A stretch of DNA of 64,000 nucleotides, taken from NCBI GenBank assembly GCA_030065235.1, contig JASJDC010000001.1, positions 310,001-374,000 of the forward strand, written 5' to 3'. This document shows, piece by piece, positions 16,360 to 25,477 of this stretch (its first letter is position 1; the number at the start of each line of letters is the position of its first letter). Position numbers and translations under genes: made by a program. The notes under the pieces were generated by a model. It made no database searches, was not told the origin of the DNA, and saw only the letters and a list, made by a program, of their open reading frames with translations. This stretch comes from Alphaproteobacteria bacterium. GTDB taxonomy: Bacteria; Pseudomonadota; Alphaproteobacteria; UBA8366; Aestuariispiraceae.

Positions 16360-17430
16360 ATGGCCACAGCCTATGGGGATTTCAGCATCGACCGTGACAC
16401 ACGCGGGACGATCGATCTGCGCAGCGATACGGTGACCCGCCCGACCAAGGGCATGCGCGCGGCGATGGCGGCCGCCGAGGTCGGCGACGACGTCTATGGC
16501 GACGACCCGACGGTCAACGCGCTGGAGGAAAGGCTGGCGGATATGACCGGCAAAGAGGCGGCGCTGTTCGTCGCGTCCGGCACGCAGAGCAATCTCAGCG
16601 CCCTCTTAGCCCATTGCGCGCGCGGCGAGGAGTTCATCGCCGGCGGCGACTATCACACCTTTTGCGCCGAGGCGGCGGGAGCGGCTGTTCTTGGCGGCAT
16701 CGCGCCGCACGCCATCCCGGTTCAGAAGGATGGCGGATTGGCGCCGGAGGATGTGGCCGGGGCGGTGAAGCCGGACGACCCACATTGCCCGATCAGCCGG
16801 CTGCTGTGCCTCGAAAACACGGTCTCGGGTCGCGTTCTGCCGGTCGAGAGGTTGGCCGCGCCGGCCGCCGTCGCCCGCGATCACGGTCTGTCGGTGCATC
16901 TGGACGGCGCGCGCGCCTTCAACGCCGCGGTTGCACTGGGACAGCCGCTGTCGGAGATCGCGGCCGTTGCGGACAGCGTCTCGATCTGCCTCTCCAAAGG
17001 GCTGGGCGCGCCCGCCGGGTCGGTCCTATGCGGGCCGGAAGACCTGATCCGCAGCGCCCGCCGTTGGCGCAAGATGCTCGGCGGCGGGATGCGGCAGGCG
17101 GGCCTGCTTGCGGCTTGCGGGCTCTACGCGCTCGATCACCATGTCGAGCGCCTTGCAGAGGATCACGCCAACGCCAAGCGTCTGGCTGACCGATTGGCGG
17201 AGCTTCCTCTCGGCGTCGATCTGAGCCTGGTTCAGTCCAACATGGTCTTCGTCTTTCCCGACGAAGCGCTGATGGATGCTCTGACGGCCCATATGGCCGA
17301 TCATGGCGTCACCATCGCCGGACGCGGAACCGTGCGTCTGGTGCTGCATCTCGATATCAGCGCGCGCGATGTCGAGACCGTCGCGGACCTGTTCGAGTCA
17401 TTCTACGGGAAGGCCCATGCGGCAGCTTAA
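16360..17430 (+). CDS. Low-specificity L-threonine aldolase
   Basis: A 356-residue PLP enzyme that splits threonine or allo-threonine into glycine and acetaldehyde. Family marks are IDLRSDTVTRPTKGMRAAM, DDVYGDDPTVNALEE, VASGTQSNL and LDGARAFNAAVA with the cofactor Asp. Lys213 in ICLSKGLGAPAGS is the expected Schiff-base lysine. AGAGGAG precedes the ATG at 16360; an in-frame codon at 16276 would add 28 residues unlike the family. The stop codon is interlocked with that of the convergent gene: the palindrome TTAA at 17427-17430 supplies both TAA stops. Confidence 0.93.
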   Translation: MATAYGDFSIDRDTRGTIDLRSDTVTRPTKGMRAAMAAAEVGDDVYGDDPTVNALEERLADMTGKEAALFVASGTQSNLSALLAHCARGEEFIAGGDYHTFCAEAAGAAVLGGIAPHAIPVQKDGGLAPEDVAGAVKPDDPHCPISRLLCLENTVSGRVLPVERLAAPAAVARDHGLSVHLDGARAFNAAVALGQPLSEIAAVADSVSICLSKGLGAPAGSVLCGPEDLIRSARRWRKMLGGGMRQAGLLAACGLYALDHHVERLAEDHANAKRLADRLAELPLGVDLSLVQSNMVFVFPDEALMDALTAHMADHGVTIAGRGTVRLVLHLDISARDVETVADLFESFYGKAHAAA

Positions 17431-18620
17431 CCCGGCCGGCTCACAACAAAGGCCTCGTCCAGGAACCACAGCCCGCCATTTCGGCGCAGCACCTCGCCGG
17501 TGACGCGCAGGTAATCCTCGCTGGTCATCGCGTCGGTCAGCCGCTTGTCCTCGATCTGCGCGACATACACCGCCGCGTTCCAGGCCGCCAATAGCGTCGA
17601 GGTGCCGATATTGTCGCCCAATTCGCTCGGCATTGCATGAAGCTGATATCGAAAGAGCGACCCGTCGCCGCCCATCTCGTCATAGCGGAGCGTGGGATCG
17701 CTCTCCGCCAGCGCCTCGCGCATCGTGCTGACCAGAAGCGGCGCCGGCGTGGCGAAGGGATTCTCACCGGGCCAGAGGCCATGAATGATCTCCATGCCCG
17801 GATCGCGGCCGGTCGACTGGATGACGATCATCCTGCCGCCCGGTCCCAGGGCTCGGGCGAGGGGCGCCAGCACATTCTTCACCTTGAAGGGGGCGGGCTG
17901 GCGCGCCCGATAAGGCTGCGAGGCGATCACCAAGTCATAGGCCGGCTTGGCCTCGTCGAAACTCGGCGGATCGTCCTTGCGCGGGATCACCTGATCCAGG
18001 ACGAAGCGATGGTCTTCGCGATAAATCACAAGCACCGACGGCTCTTCATAGACCGGATTACCGGATTTCTCGCTGTGTTTGGTCCGCCAGATGTCCGACA
18101 GGCCGTGCTGAACCTGCTTCAGTTGTTCGTCGAATTCGTGGCTGGTGCGGCCTTTCAGCCGAACCTCGCGCCAGTTCAGTTTTGCCAGAGTTTCAGGCTT
18201 CTTCGGGCGCAGCGCCGGCGCCTCGCTATAGAACATGTTGGTGACGACATAGACCGTCGCCGGGTGCTCGACGAACCGGTCGGCGATCTTGTCGAGCGAC
18301 AGCCGGACATCTTCGAGGCTGATTTCCTTGCCGACGATCAGGTAGGGAATTGTCGGAAACCGGCAATGCAACTCGCGCATCACCAAGGTCAGCACGCTGG
18401 CGTCGCCCATGCCGGCGTCGAAGATTTTCAGCGCCGGCGGTTTGGGAGTCAGCCGCCCCAGCTCCTTGCCGATCCGGTCCGCGATCGCCCATTTCTCGCT
18501 GCAGGTGGTGACGAAAAGCAGGTATTTCTCGCGGTTGTCGAAGAAGCGGAAGGCGCGGCCGGTCCCGGCCAATCCGTCGAGCGGCGGGCGGTCTTGCGCG
18601 GCGTCGGGGGTGTCGGGCAT
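17427..18620 (-). CDS. Probable SAM-dependent methyltransferase, family unclear
   Basis: A 397-residue soluble protein. The only recognisable catalytic element is a Rossmann-type glycine motif, KIFDAGMGDASVLTLVMREL (about residues 68-87), typical of class I SAM-dependent methyltransferases, with a later LGPGGRMIVIQST strand-turn that also fits. Other regions (FFDNREKYLLFVTTCSEKWA at the N-terminus, RTSHEFDEQLKQVQHG) are not familiar to me. The ATG at 18620 has GGAGG seven bases upstream and is preferred over 18758. The substrate is unknown. It converges with the threonine aldolase, sharing TTAA, and is divergent from the amidohydrolase gene. Confidence 0.75.
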   Translation of the reverse strand: MPDTPDAAQDRPPLDGLAGTGRAFRFFDNREKYLLFVTTCSEKWAIADRIGKELGRLTPKPPALKIFDAGMGDASVLTLVMRELHCRFPTIPYLIVGKEISLEDVRLSLDKIADRFVEHPATVYVVTNMFYSEAPALRPKKPETLAKLNWREVRLKGRTSHEFDEQLKQVQHGLSDIWRTKHSEKSGNPVYEEPSVLVIYREDHRFVLDQVIPRKDDPPSFDEAKPAYDLVIASQPYRARQPAPFKVKNVLAPLARALGPGGRMIVIQSTGRDPGMEIIHGLWPGENPFATPAPLLVSTMREALAESDPTLRYDEMGGDGSLFRYQLHAMPSELGDNIGTSTLLAAWNAAVYVAQIEDKRLTDAMTSEDYLRVTGEVLRRNGGLWFLDEAFVVSRPG

Positions 18621-18774
18621 GACCTGACCTCCATACTTTAGTGTCTCTGTTAGATAGGCGGTCCCGGACGCAATGCGAAGCGAAACTGGTTGGGCGCCGC
18701 CGCAACACGGTTGCCAAGGGGGCCGCGCCGCCCTATCGCAAGCCCCAGGGCGCGACAAGAGAGTGGAGAGGTCG

Positions 18775-20028
18775 ATGGATATGCGCGCGGCGGCGGCCGT
18801 CAGTCAGGACAGGCTCTGGGGTCGCCTCGCCGAGATGGCGCGTCTCGGCGCGACGCCGAAGGGCGGGGTCAACCGCCAGGCCTTGACCGAAATGGACGGT
18901 CTGGCCCGCCGGACGCTGGCGGATTGGGCGCTCGGCCGCGGCTTTTCGATCTTTCAGGACGAGATGGCGAACCTGTTCGTCCGCCGGGAGGGCCAAGACG
19001 AATCGCTGCCGCCTGTCACCACCGGCAGCCATCTGGACACCCAGCCGACAGGCGGTCGGTTCGACGGCGCCTATGGCGTGATGGCCGGGTTCGAGGCGTT
19101 GGAGGCGCTCGAAGACGCCGGCGTCGAGACCCTGCATCCGGTCGAGGTCGTCGCCTGGACCAATGAGGAAGGGTCCTGGTTCCCGAACAACGCCATGGGC
19201 TCCGCGATTTATGCCGGCAAACGTCCCTTGGAGACCGCCCTGGCGACGCAAAATCCCGACGGCGAGCGTTTTGCGGACGCTGTGCGCCCGATCCTCGCTT
19301 TGACCGATGACGCCGCGCCGCGCGCGCTGGGCGCGCCGATGGCGGCCTATGTCGAGGCGCATATCGAACAAGGCCCGGTCCTGGAGGCGCAAGAAGAAAC
19401 GATCGGCGTGGTGACCTCGATCCAGGCGCAGCATCGCTATACGGTCGATATCCTGGGGCGGGAGGCGCATGCCGGTACGACGCCGCGCGCCAATCGGGCC
19501 GACGCCGTGATGACCGCGGTTGAGATCATCGCCGCGCTCGAGCGCGAGGCCCGCGATCCCGACGATCTGCTGCGCTTCACAGTCGGCCGGTTGCAGGCCT
19601 ATCCGGGCTCCCCCAACACCGTGCCCGGCAAAGTGCATTTCACCATCGATCTCCGGCATCCCGATGATTCGACCATCGAGGCGATGGCCGAAAAGATCAC
19701 CACCATACCGGGGCGGATCGCCGCTCAGAACGACTGCGAGGCGACGGTCTCGCCTGTTTCAGGGGACGGCGCGACGCCCTTCGACGCCGGCGTGATCGAT
19801 CTGGTCGATAGCGTCCGAGACGCTTTGGACTTGCCGGGCCGCCGCATGGCCTCCGGCGCCGGGCATGATGCGATGTATATGGCGGCGCGCTGTCCGACCG
19901 GCATGATCTTCGTGCCCTGCGTCGGCGGGATCAGTCACAATGAGGCGGAAGATGCGAAACCGGAAGACCTGGCCGCCGGCGCGCGGGTTTTGGCCGGTTG
20001 TCTCGAAAGGCTGGCCTGTCCCGCCTGA
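18775..20028 (+). CDS. M20-family amidohydrolase (N-carbamoyl-amino-acid / allantoate type)
   Basis: A 417-residue zinc enzyme of the hydantoinase/carbamoylase group, which cleaves N-carbamoyl-L-amino acids, beta-ureidopropionate or allantoate. Metal-binding and catalytic motifs are visible: TTGSHLDTQPTGGRFDGAYG, VVAWTNEEGSWF, AHIEQGPVLE, GREAHAGTTPR in the lid domain, and SGAGHDAMYMA. The exact substrate cannot be fixed from sequence. The ATG at 18775 follows GTGGAGAGG; an in-frame codon at 18673 adds 34 unrelated residues. It stands alone and converges with the BLUF gene. Confidence 0.9.
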   Translation: MDMRAAAAVSQDRLWGRLAEMARLGATPKGGVNRQALTEMDGLARRTLADWALGRGFSIFQDEMANLFVRREGQDESLPPVTTGSHLDTQPTGGRFDGAYGVMAGFEALEALEDAGVETLHPVEVVAWTNEEGSWFPNNAMGSAIYAGKRPLETALATQNPDGERFADAVRPILALTDDAAPRALGAPMAAYVEAHIEQGPVLEAQEETIGVVTSIQAQHRYTVDILGREAHAGTTPRANRADAVMTAVEIIAALEREARDPDDLLRFTVGRLQAYPGSPNTVPGKVHFTIDLRHPDDSTIEAMAEKITTIPGRIAAQNDCEATVSPVSGDGATPFDAGVIDLVDSVRDALDLPGRRMASGAGHDAMYMAARCPTGMIFVPCVGGISHNEAEDAKPEDLAAGARVLAGCLERLACPA

Positions 20029-20049
20029 TCGGGGTCGCTAAACCGGCGA

Positions 20050-20529
20050 TCAGACCGCGATTTCGAACACATCCTCGTCGAGCGTGAAATCATGCTGCGC
20101 GTCGATGGCGTCGCGCACCGTTTCCGTTCGTAGGATATCATCCAAGAGCAGGGTCAGGCTGCGGGCGTCGAGAAGCTGCGGGTTGATCTTCGGCGCGTTG
20201 ACCAGACACAGGCAGCGTTCGGCGGTGAAGGCCTCGGCCCCAACGAACCCCATGCGCCAACGGCTGTAGGCCCGTTCCGGTATTTCCTCGACCCCATAGA
20301 GTACGAAGTCGCGATGCCGCGGATCCCGGCTTATCCGACCATATAAGTGAGACACCGCCTCACGACCGCCCTCCAGGATCTGAATGAAATGGGTCCGGGA
20401 CAAGGCCATGACGCCGGTGATGTCCAGCCGCACATTGTTTCGCGCGGACGCGCGCAGAATCGGCCCCAGATCCGTATAATGGAACTCAGCGGTCGGCCGG
20501 CTGCTATAGATCAAGCGTATTTGTCTCAT
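20050..20529 (-). CDS. BLUF-domain blue-light photoreceptor
   Basis: A 159-residue flavin (FAD) photoreceptor. The BLUF domain covers about residues 2-95. All light-cycle residues of AppA are at the same relative spacing: Tyr8 (RLIYSS), Asn32 (NNVRLDITG), Gln50 (HFIQILEGG), Trp91 and Met93 (SRWRMGF). GRISRDPRHRDF is also typical. After the domain come ~60 residues with no known output domain, so it is a short BLUF that probably signals by protein contact. It has its own AT-rich upstream region and no obvious partner gene next to it. Confidence 0.95.
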   Translation of the reverse strand: MRQIRLIYSSRPTAEFHYTDLGPILRASARNNVRLDITGVMALSRTHFIQILEGGREAVSHLYGRISRDPRHRDFVLYGVEEIPERAYSRWRMGFVGAEAFTAERCLCLVNAPKINPQLLDARSLTLLLDDILRTETVRDAIDAQHDFTLDEDVFEIAV

Positions 20530-20827
20530 GAAGACACGCTAACGCCGAAATATTTACAATTCCTTACTAATATAAAAGAATTTGAGGAAGGCTTCCTCGG
20601 CAGCGTCGCGGGTGGGCAGGGGTGAAGAACGGAGAAGCCCGCCTAGCAGCGTAACACGCGATCTACTGCATCTTGATCCTTTGAGCGGTTAGCCGCCGGT
20701 CCAAGGCGCCGGCTGGCCCGCGCCAACCACCAATCCCATCTCAACCAATCTCCGCAGAATTACGGTAATCGGGTCGCGGTCGACCATGGCGAAGACTTGA
20801 AGGTCGAGAGGTTGACGCGACGGATCG
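20530..20827. other. 298-base gap, AT-rich BLUF upstream plus a reading-frame remnant
   Basis: The part next to the BLUF start (20530-20590) is unusually AT-rich and probably holds its promoter, but I see no clear -35/-10 pair. On the minus strand, a frame ending at 20689 encodes about 50 residues (ending GLVVGAGQPAPWTGG) with one late ATG; it is open from just inside the membrane-protein gene and may be the tail of a decayed gene. Nothing else is evident. Confidence 0.4.
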
Positions 20828-21328
20828 TCAAGGCTGAGGGGGCGCGATCCCGTCCAGCCAGATTTTTAGGTCCCAAGAGCCCATCGCTATCTTAGCGACA
20901 ACCGCAATCGCCGCGACGAGCAGCAAGCCCCGAACGACCAGGAGCCAGGACAAAGTCAGATAACTGACAACGGCCGCCCACGGCTTTTTGACCGCTGCCA
21001 ACAGCTTTTTGAGTAAACTCGCTCCGATTTCTTTTCCGGGCGATGACGCGCGTTTTCTTCTGCTATCCAATACTATGATATAGTAGAAAAACGACAGTGT
21101 GATCGCTCCGACCCATGCGCATATGGCGACTTGAAACGCCGAGCCGACTTTAGAGACAAGTTCCCGCACGAGTTCGGACTTTTCCGCAGCCGGCGTCAAC
21201 GTGACAATCGCGCCGAACAGCGTCACGACGCAAATACTGAGACCGACGACGACCCATTGGGCGAGTTGCGTCGTTATGGCGTGCTCCTCGGGCGAAAGCA
21301 TGGTCGGCCGCTCGGCGTCGTGAGTCAA
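20828..21328 (-). CDS. Hypothetical membrane protein, 166 aa
   Basis: An integral membrane protein with four probable membrane segments: about 24-48 (WVVVGLSICVVTLFGAIVTL), 66-88 (FQVAICAWVGAITLSFFYYI), and a C-terminal pair around 120-150 (VVSYLTLSWLLVVRGLLLVA). A basic loop (SRRKRASSPGK) lies between the pairs, probably cytoplasmic. The start is TTG with a good AGGAG six bases before it; an ATG nine codons later is the alternative. No family is recognised. It sits beside a phage terminase remnant and no housekeeping partner, so it may belong to an accessory insertion. Confidence 0.7.
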   Translation of the reverse strand: MTHDAERPTMLSPEEHAITTQLAQWVVVGLSICVVTLFGAIVTLTPAAEKSELVRELVSKVGSAFQVAICAWVGAITLSFFYYIIVLDSRRKRASSPGKEIGASLLKKLLAAVKKPWAAVVSYLTLSWLLVVRGLLLVAAIAVVAKIAMGSWDLKIWLDGIAPPQP

Positions 21329-21425
21329 AGGGTTGCTCCTAAAAGTTTGGATCGCACGATCTTACCCATGATTCGGAAGTGTGGCGCATGGCCCGATCGG
21401 CGCGTGACGACGCCGGGAGCGTTCC

Positions 21426-21634
21426 ATGGATCTCGACATTCCGACGGCTGAGGTCTTCGAGCCGCGTCTGATGCTGGCGCGTTGCAATGCGGCGTGGAGC
21501 GGGCTCGGCTCTGGAAGTCGTATTTCTTCGCCGGCGCCATCGTCGATCTGACGGAGTGCTGGTCCGGGTCGCGCGTCGCTTGCTTCCGCGAGGTGCAGCG
21601 GTCGCTGGTGGAAAGCGTGATCGGCCGCACCCGC
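21426..21634 (+). pseudogene. Remnant of a phage terminase large subunit (N-terminal part, frameshifted)
   Basis: From the ATG at 21426 the frame reads DLDIPTAEVFEPRLMLAR then AAWSGLGSG and breaks. One base later the +1 frame continues with SYFFAGAIVDL and SRVACFREVQRSLVESV, ending near 21620. Together these resemble the start of phage terminase large subunits, where a GGRGSGKS-type ATPase motif is followed by FFA and REVQ.SL..S. One missing A near 21515 in the codon for the motif lysine destroys the frame. The rest of the ~450-residue gene is absent and the glnA terminator follows at once. The family assignment rests on these motifs only. Confidence 0.65.
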
Positions 21635-21644
21635 ACGCCCACCC

Positions 21645-21677
21645 AAAAAAAGGGGCCGACCCTGGGAGGGCCGGCCC
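21645..21677 (-). terminator. Rho-independent terminator of glnA
   Basis: Read on the minus strand, GGGCCGGCCC, loop TCCCA, GGGTCGGCCC (one G-T wobble), then C and seven T. The 10-bp GC stem plus T-run is a strong intrinsic terminator 26 bases after the glnA stop. Confidence 0.85.
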
Positions 21678-21702
21678 GTAGGTAACCGCAAAGTCGGGAG
21701 GA

Positions 21703-23118
21703 TTATGCGGAATAGTACATGTCGAATTCGACCGGATGCGTCGTGTGCTCGAAGCGGTAGACTTCTTCCCACTTCAGCTCGAGATAACCGTCGATCATCT
21801 CGTCGGTCATGACGCCGCCCGCTTTCAGGAAGTCGCGGTCCGCGTCCAGGCTTTCCAGCGCCTCACGCAGCGAGCCGCAGACGGTCGGGACGTCTTTCAG
21901 CTCTTCCGGCGGCAGGTCGTACAGATCCTTGTCCATCGGGTCGCCCGGATGGATTTTGTTCTGGATGCCGTCCAGGCCCGCCATCAGCATCGCCGTGTAG
22001 GCGAGATACGGATTGGCGGTCGCATCCGGGAAGCGAACCTCGACGCGCTTGCCGTTCGGGCTGGCCACGAACGGTATCCGGCAGGAGGCCGACCGGTTGC
22101 GCGAGGAATAGGCCAGCAACACCGGCGCTTCGAAGCCCGGGATCAACCGCTTGTAGCTGTTGGTCGAGGGGTTCGTGAACGCGTTGATCGCTTTGGCGTG
22201 TTTGATGACGCCGCCGATATAGTAGAGGCAGGTTTCGCTAAGGTCGGCGTAGCCCGACCCGGCGAACATGTTCTTGCCCTCTTTCCAGATCGACTGGTGG
22301 ACATGCATGCCCGAGCCGTTGTCGCCAACGACCGGCTTCGGCATGAAGGTCGCCGTCTTGCCATAGGCGTGCGCGACCATGTGCACGACATATTTGTAGA
22401 TCTGCATATTGTCGGCAGTGCTGACCAGCGTGCTGAATTTCATGCCCAATTCATGCTGAGACGGGGCGACCTCGTGATGGTGCTTTTCCATCTCGAGACC
22501 CATTTCCGCCATGACCGTGACCATCTCGGCGCGCATGTCCTGGCCGCTATCGACCGGCGCGACCGGGAAATAGCCGCCTTTCGGGGCCGGACGGTGCCCG
22601 ATATTGCCGTCTTCGAAATCGGCCGCGGAATTGTACGGGCCTTCCTCGGAGTCGATCTTGTAGGCGGTGTAGTCCTGGGCGGTGGACCATTTCACATCGT
22701 CGAAGACGAAGAATTCCGCTTCCGGACCGAAGAAAGCGGTGTCGCCGATGCCCAGGCTTTCCATATAAGCCAGGCCCTTCTTGGCGACCGAGCGCGGATC
22801 GCGGTCATAGGGCTGACCGGTCGAGGGCTCGTAGATGTCGCAGAACAGCACCAGGGTCGGCTGCGCGGTGAAAGGGTCCATACAGGCCGACTCAAGGTCC
22901 GGCTTCAGGATCATGTCCGACTCGTTGATCGCCTTCCAACCGGAGATCGACGAGCCGTCGAACATGATGCCGTCGGACAGCATGTCTTCATCGACCGTGG
23001 AGACATGCTGCGCCGTGTGCTGCCACTTACCGCGCGGATCGGTGAAACGGAAGTCGACATATTTGACATCGTTTTCCTCGATCATTTTCAGAACGGTGTT
23101 TGCGTCCGTCATACTCAA
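21703..23118 (-). CDS. glnA: Glutamine synthetase type I
   Basis: GlnA makes glutamine from glutamate, ammonia and ATP as a cytoplasmic dodecamer. It has 471 residues, standard for GSI-beta. Signatures are [18 protein letters not shown] near the start, [43 protein letters not shown]-like [13 protein letters not shown] and [10 protein letters not shown]. Tyr400 in [10 protein letters not shown] is the adenylylation site used by GlnE for inactivation. It lies 87 bases after glnB and is probably read from the sigma-54-type promoter upstream of glnB. A strong terminator follows. Confidence 0.98.
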   Translation of the reverse strand: MSMTDANTVLKMIEENDVKYVDFRFTDPRGKWQHTAQHVSTVDEDMLSDGIMFDGSSISGWKAINESDMILKPDLESACMDPFTAQPTLVLFCDIYEPSTGQPYDRDPRSVAKKGLAYMESLGIGDTAFFGPEAEFFVFDDVKWSTAQDYTAYKIDSEEGPYNSAADFEDGNIGHRPAPKGGYFPVAPVDSGQDMRAEMVTVMAEMGLEMEKHHHEVAPSQHELGMKFSTLVSTADNMQIYKYVVHMVAHAYGKTATFMPKPVVGDNGSGMHVHQSIWKEGKNMFAGSGYADLSETCLYYIGGVIKHAKAINAFTNPSTNSYKRLIPGFEAPVLLAYSSRNRSASCRIPFVASPNGKRVEVRFPDATANPYLAYTAMLMAGLDGIQNKIHPGDPMDKDLYDLPPEELKDVPTVCGSLREALESLDADRDFLKAGGVMTDEMIDGYLELKWEEVYRFEHTTHPVEFDMYYSA

Positions 23119-23205
23119 TTTCCTCTATTGTAAAGATTACCCCAAATGCCTGGTCGTCATCGTCCGCGGCGCAAACCAATTGGAGGGCCGCCGCCGGACA
23201 ATGCG

Positions 23206-23733
<528 letters not shown>

Positions 23734-23846
23734 TCAGGATGCTGAAAGTCAAGTGATTACAGAGGATTAGCGGCGGCTCTGCGCATTGGGCACCCTCAAG
23801 ATAGCCTAAAATACAGGCATATGCCTAAAAAACAGCAGATCGCGCT

Positions 23847-25013
23847 CTAGCTCAAAATCGCCGCCATGCGCTCGATTGCGCGCGTGATATTCTCGGCCGA
23901 ATTGGCGTAAGACACGCGCAAGTATCCGGCCCCATGATCGCCGAAGCTGGTTCCGGCGATGGTCGCCACGCCGGCTTCGCTGAGAAACCGGTCCTGCGCC
24001 TCCGCCGCCGTCATACCGGTCCCCTCGATATTCGGAAAAGCGTAGAAGGCGCCCGCCGGCTCTATACAACGAAAGCCGGGCAGGCCATTCAAAGCGTCGG
24101 TTACGATCCGCCGACGTTTGTCGAAGGCGTCAGTCATGGCGTCGACGGCGTCGCGCGGCCCTTCCAGCGCCGCCAGTCCCGCCCATTGGGTCGCCGCGTT
24201 GACGCAGGAATGACAGTTAATCGCCAGACGCGTGGCGATCGGAGCCAGCGCCTCCGGCCAGACCGCATAGCCGGCGCGCCAGCCGGTCATCGCATAGGTC
24301 TTGGACCAGCCGTCCAGCATGATCGCCCGGTCGACCAGCGCCGGGTAGTTCAGGATGCTGCGATGGCGGCGGCCGTCATAGAGCATCTCGCTATAAATCT
24401 CGTCGGATAGGATCGCGACATCGGGATGGTCTTCGAGACCCTTGGCCAGCTTGTCCATTTCGTCGGCCGGCGTGACGCCGCCAGTCGGGTTGGCGGGGCT
24501 GTTGATGATGATCAGCCGCGTCGCGGGCGTGATGCGCGCCAGCACTTCCTCGGCCGAAAAGGCGAAGGCGTTTCGCTCGAGCAAGGGCAGGGGAACCGCT
24601 TTGGCCCCGCTATAGTCGATCACCGAGCGGTAAATCGGAAAGCCGGGATCGGGATAAATGATCTCTGCACCCGGCTCGCCGAACATCAGAATCGCGAAGA
24701 ACATCGTTACCTTGCCGCCCGGCACAACGACGATCCTGTCGGGATGCACCGCTATCCCATGGCGCTTGGCGAGGTCTGCGGCGACGCCCTCTCTGAGCGG
24801 AGCGATCCCGTTCGCCGGCGTATAGCCGTGATGGCCGTCGCGCAGCGCCTTCACCGCGGCTTCGACAATATGCTCCGGCGTCGGGAAATCCGGCTGGCCG
24901 ATGCCGAGATTGATGACATCGGTTCCTGAGGCCTGAAGCGCCGCTGCGCGCGCCAACACGTCGAACGCAGTCTCGGTTCCCAGGCGCGAGAGGTTTTCGG
25001 CGAGATGGAGCAT
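23847..25013 (-). CDS. Aspartate aminotransferase-like PLP enzyme (class I)
   Basis: A 388-residue fold-type I aminotransferase. Features are INLGIGQPDFPTPEHIVEA, GYTPANGIAPLRE, VVPGGKVTMFFAI, SPANPTGGVTPADEMDKLAK, SDEIYSEMLYDG, and the cofactor lysine in LDGWSKTYAMTGWRAGYAVW. The amino-donor specificity is open; aspartate-, aromatic- or alanine-type enzymes share these motifs. The ATG at 25013 begins the family N-terminus; the frame to 25190 adds 59 unrelated residues. It is encoded upstream of glnB on the same strand with a ~300-base gap that holds the sigma-54 promoter. Confidence 0.9.
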   Translation of the reverse strand: MLHLAENLSRLGTETAFDVLARAAALQASGTDVINLGIGQPDFPTPEHIVEAAVKALRDGHHGYTPANGIAPLREGVAADLAKRHGIAVHPDRIVVVPGGKVTMFFAILMFGEPGAEIIYPDPGFPIYRSVIDYSGAKAVPLPLLERNAFAFSAEEVLARITPATRLIIINSPANPTGGVTPADEMDKLAKGLEDHPDVAILSDEIYSEMLYDGRRHRSILNYPALVDRAIMLDGWSKTYAMTGWRAGYAVWPEALAPIATRLAINCHSCVNAATQWAGLAALEGPRDAVDAMTDAFDKRRRIVTDALNGLPGFRCIEPAGAFYAFPNIEGTGMTAAEAQDRFLSEAGVATIAGTSFGDHGAGYLRVSYANSAENITRAIERMAAILS

Positions 25014-25200
25014 GCGCGGATTCTCCTGATAGATGTCGATCTCGGGTGAGGGTCGATGCGGCGGGGATTTAAGGCCTGGACGATGTTTGGCCCACATGCG
25101 GGAAGAAAAGCGGGCGGGGCCGCTCAATCCTTCTCCTATCGACCCTGCATCAGCCTGCCGGCGGCGCCAAGCCTGATCGGCGAATTCCACGGCTGGCCGC

Positions 25201-25230
25201 TTGACGGGTCGGGAGCGTGCGGCGTAAGAC
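25201..25230 (+). promoter_or_regulatory. Candidate promoter of tRNA-His
   Basis: TTGACG (25201-25206), 18 bp, TAAGAC (25225-25230). The predicted start near 25237 is just before the tRNA. Confidence 0.5.
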
Positions 25231-25245
25231 CAGCGCTCGATTGCG

Positions 25246-25322
25246 GTGGCTGTAGCTCAGTTGGTTAGAGCGCTGGTTTGTGGCACCAGAGGTCGTGGGT
25301 TCAAAACCCATCAGCCACCCCA
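25246..25322 (+). tRNA. tRNA-His (anticodon GTG)
   Basis: The acceptor GTGGCTG pairs with CAGCCAC. The histidine-specific G(-1) is encoded at 25245 and faces C73 at 25319, followed by an encoded CCA. The anticodon loop TTGTGGC has GTG at 25280-25282. The T arm is GTGGGTTCAAAACCCAT. Confidence 0.97.
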
Positions 25323-25430
25323 TTTCCTCTTTTTCCTGTCCCACAAACAAACGGCCGATCATGCGTCGCGCGGCTTGCGCGTCATCGTTCGTTTGCAGCG
25401 AAGCGGGGCGCGGTCGCGCCAGACAGAAAG

Positions 25431-25477
25431 ATGGCGAGCGACGGCGTACCTTATTCTCATCCGCCATCGCTCGCCAT
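25431..25477. repeat. 16-bp inverted repeat (hairpin) after tRNA-His
   Basis: Arms 25431-25446 (ATGGCGAGCGACGGCG) and 25462-25477 pair over 16 bp with one mismatch and a 15-base loop. On the minus strand the arm is followed by CTTTCTG, so it might be a weak terminator for the lipoprotein gene that ends at 25596. A second small perfect hairpin (ACCCGAA, GG, TTCGGGT) follows at 25481-25496. No other function is visible in 25323-25595. Confidence 0.6.

Noticed and set aside
20528-20640. Small plus-strand frame near the BLUF start
   Set aside because: The upstream part is the shadow of the BLUF gene and the extension is short and AT-rich without a start signal.
21736-23133. 465-residue plus-strand frame opposite glnA
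   Set aside because: A long antisense shadow frame of a GC-rich gene; the composition is His/Arg/Val-biased with no domain, while glnA is complete on the minus strand.
23780-23796. NtrC-type enhancer site upstream of the glnB promoter
   Set aside because: TGCGCATTGGGCACC has half-site-like bases but the second half is in the wrong orientation for an NtrC palindrome.
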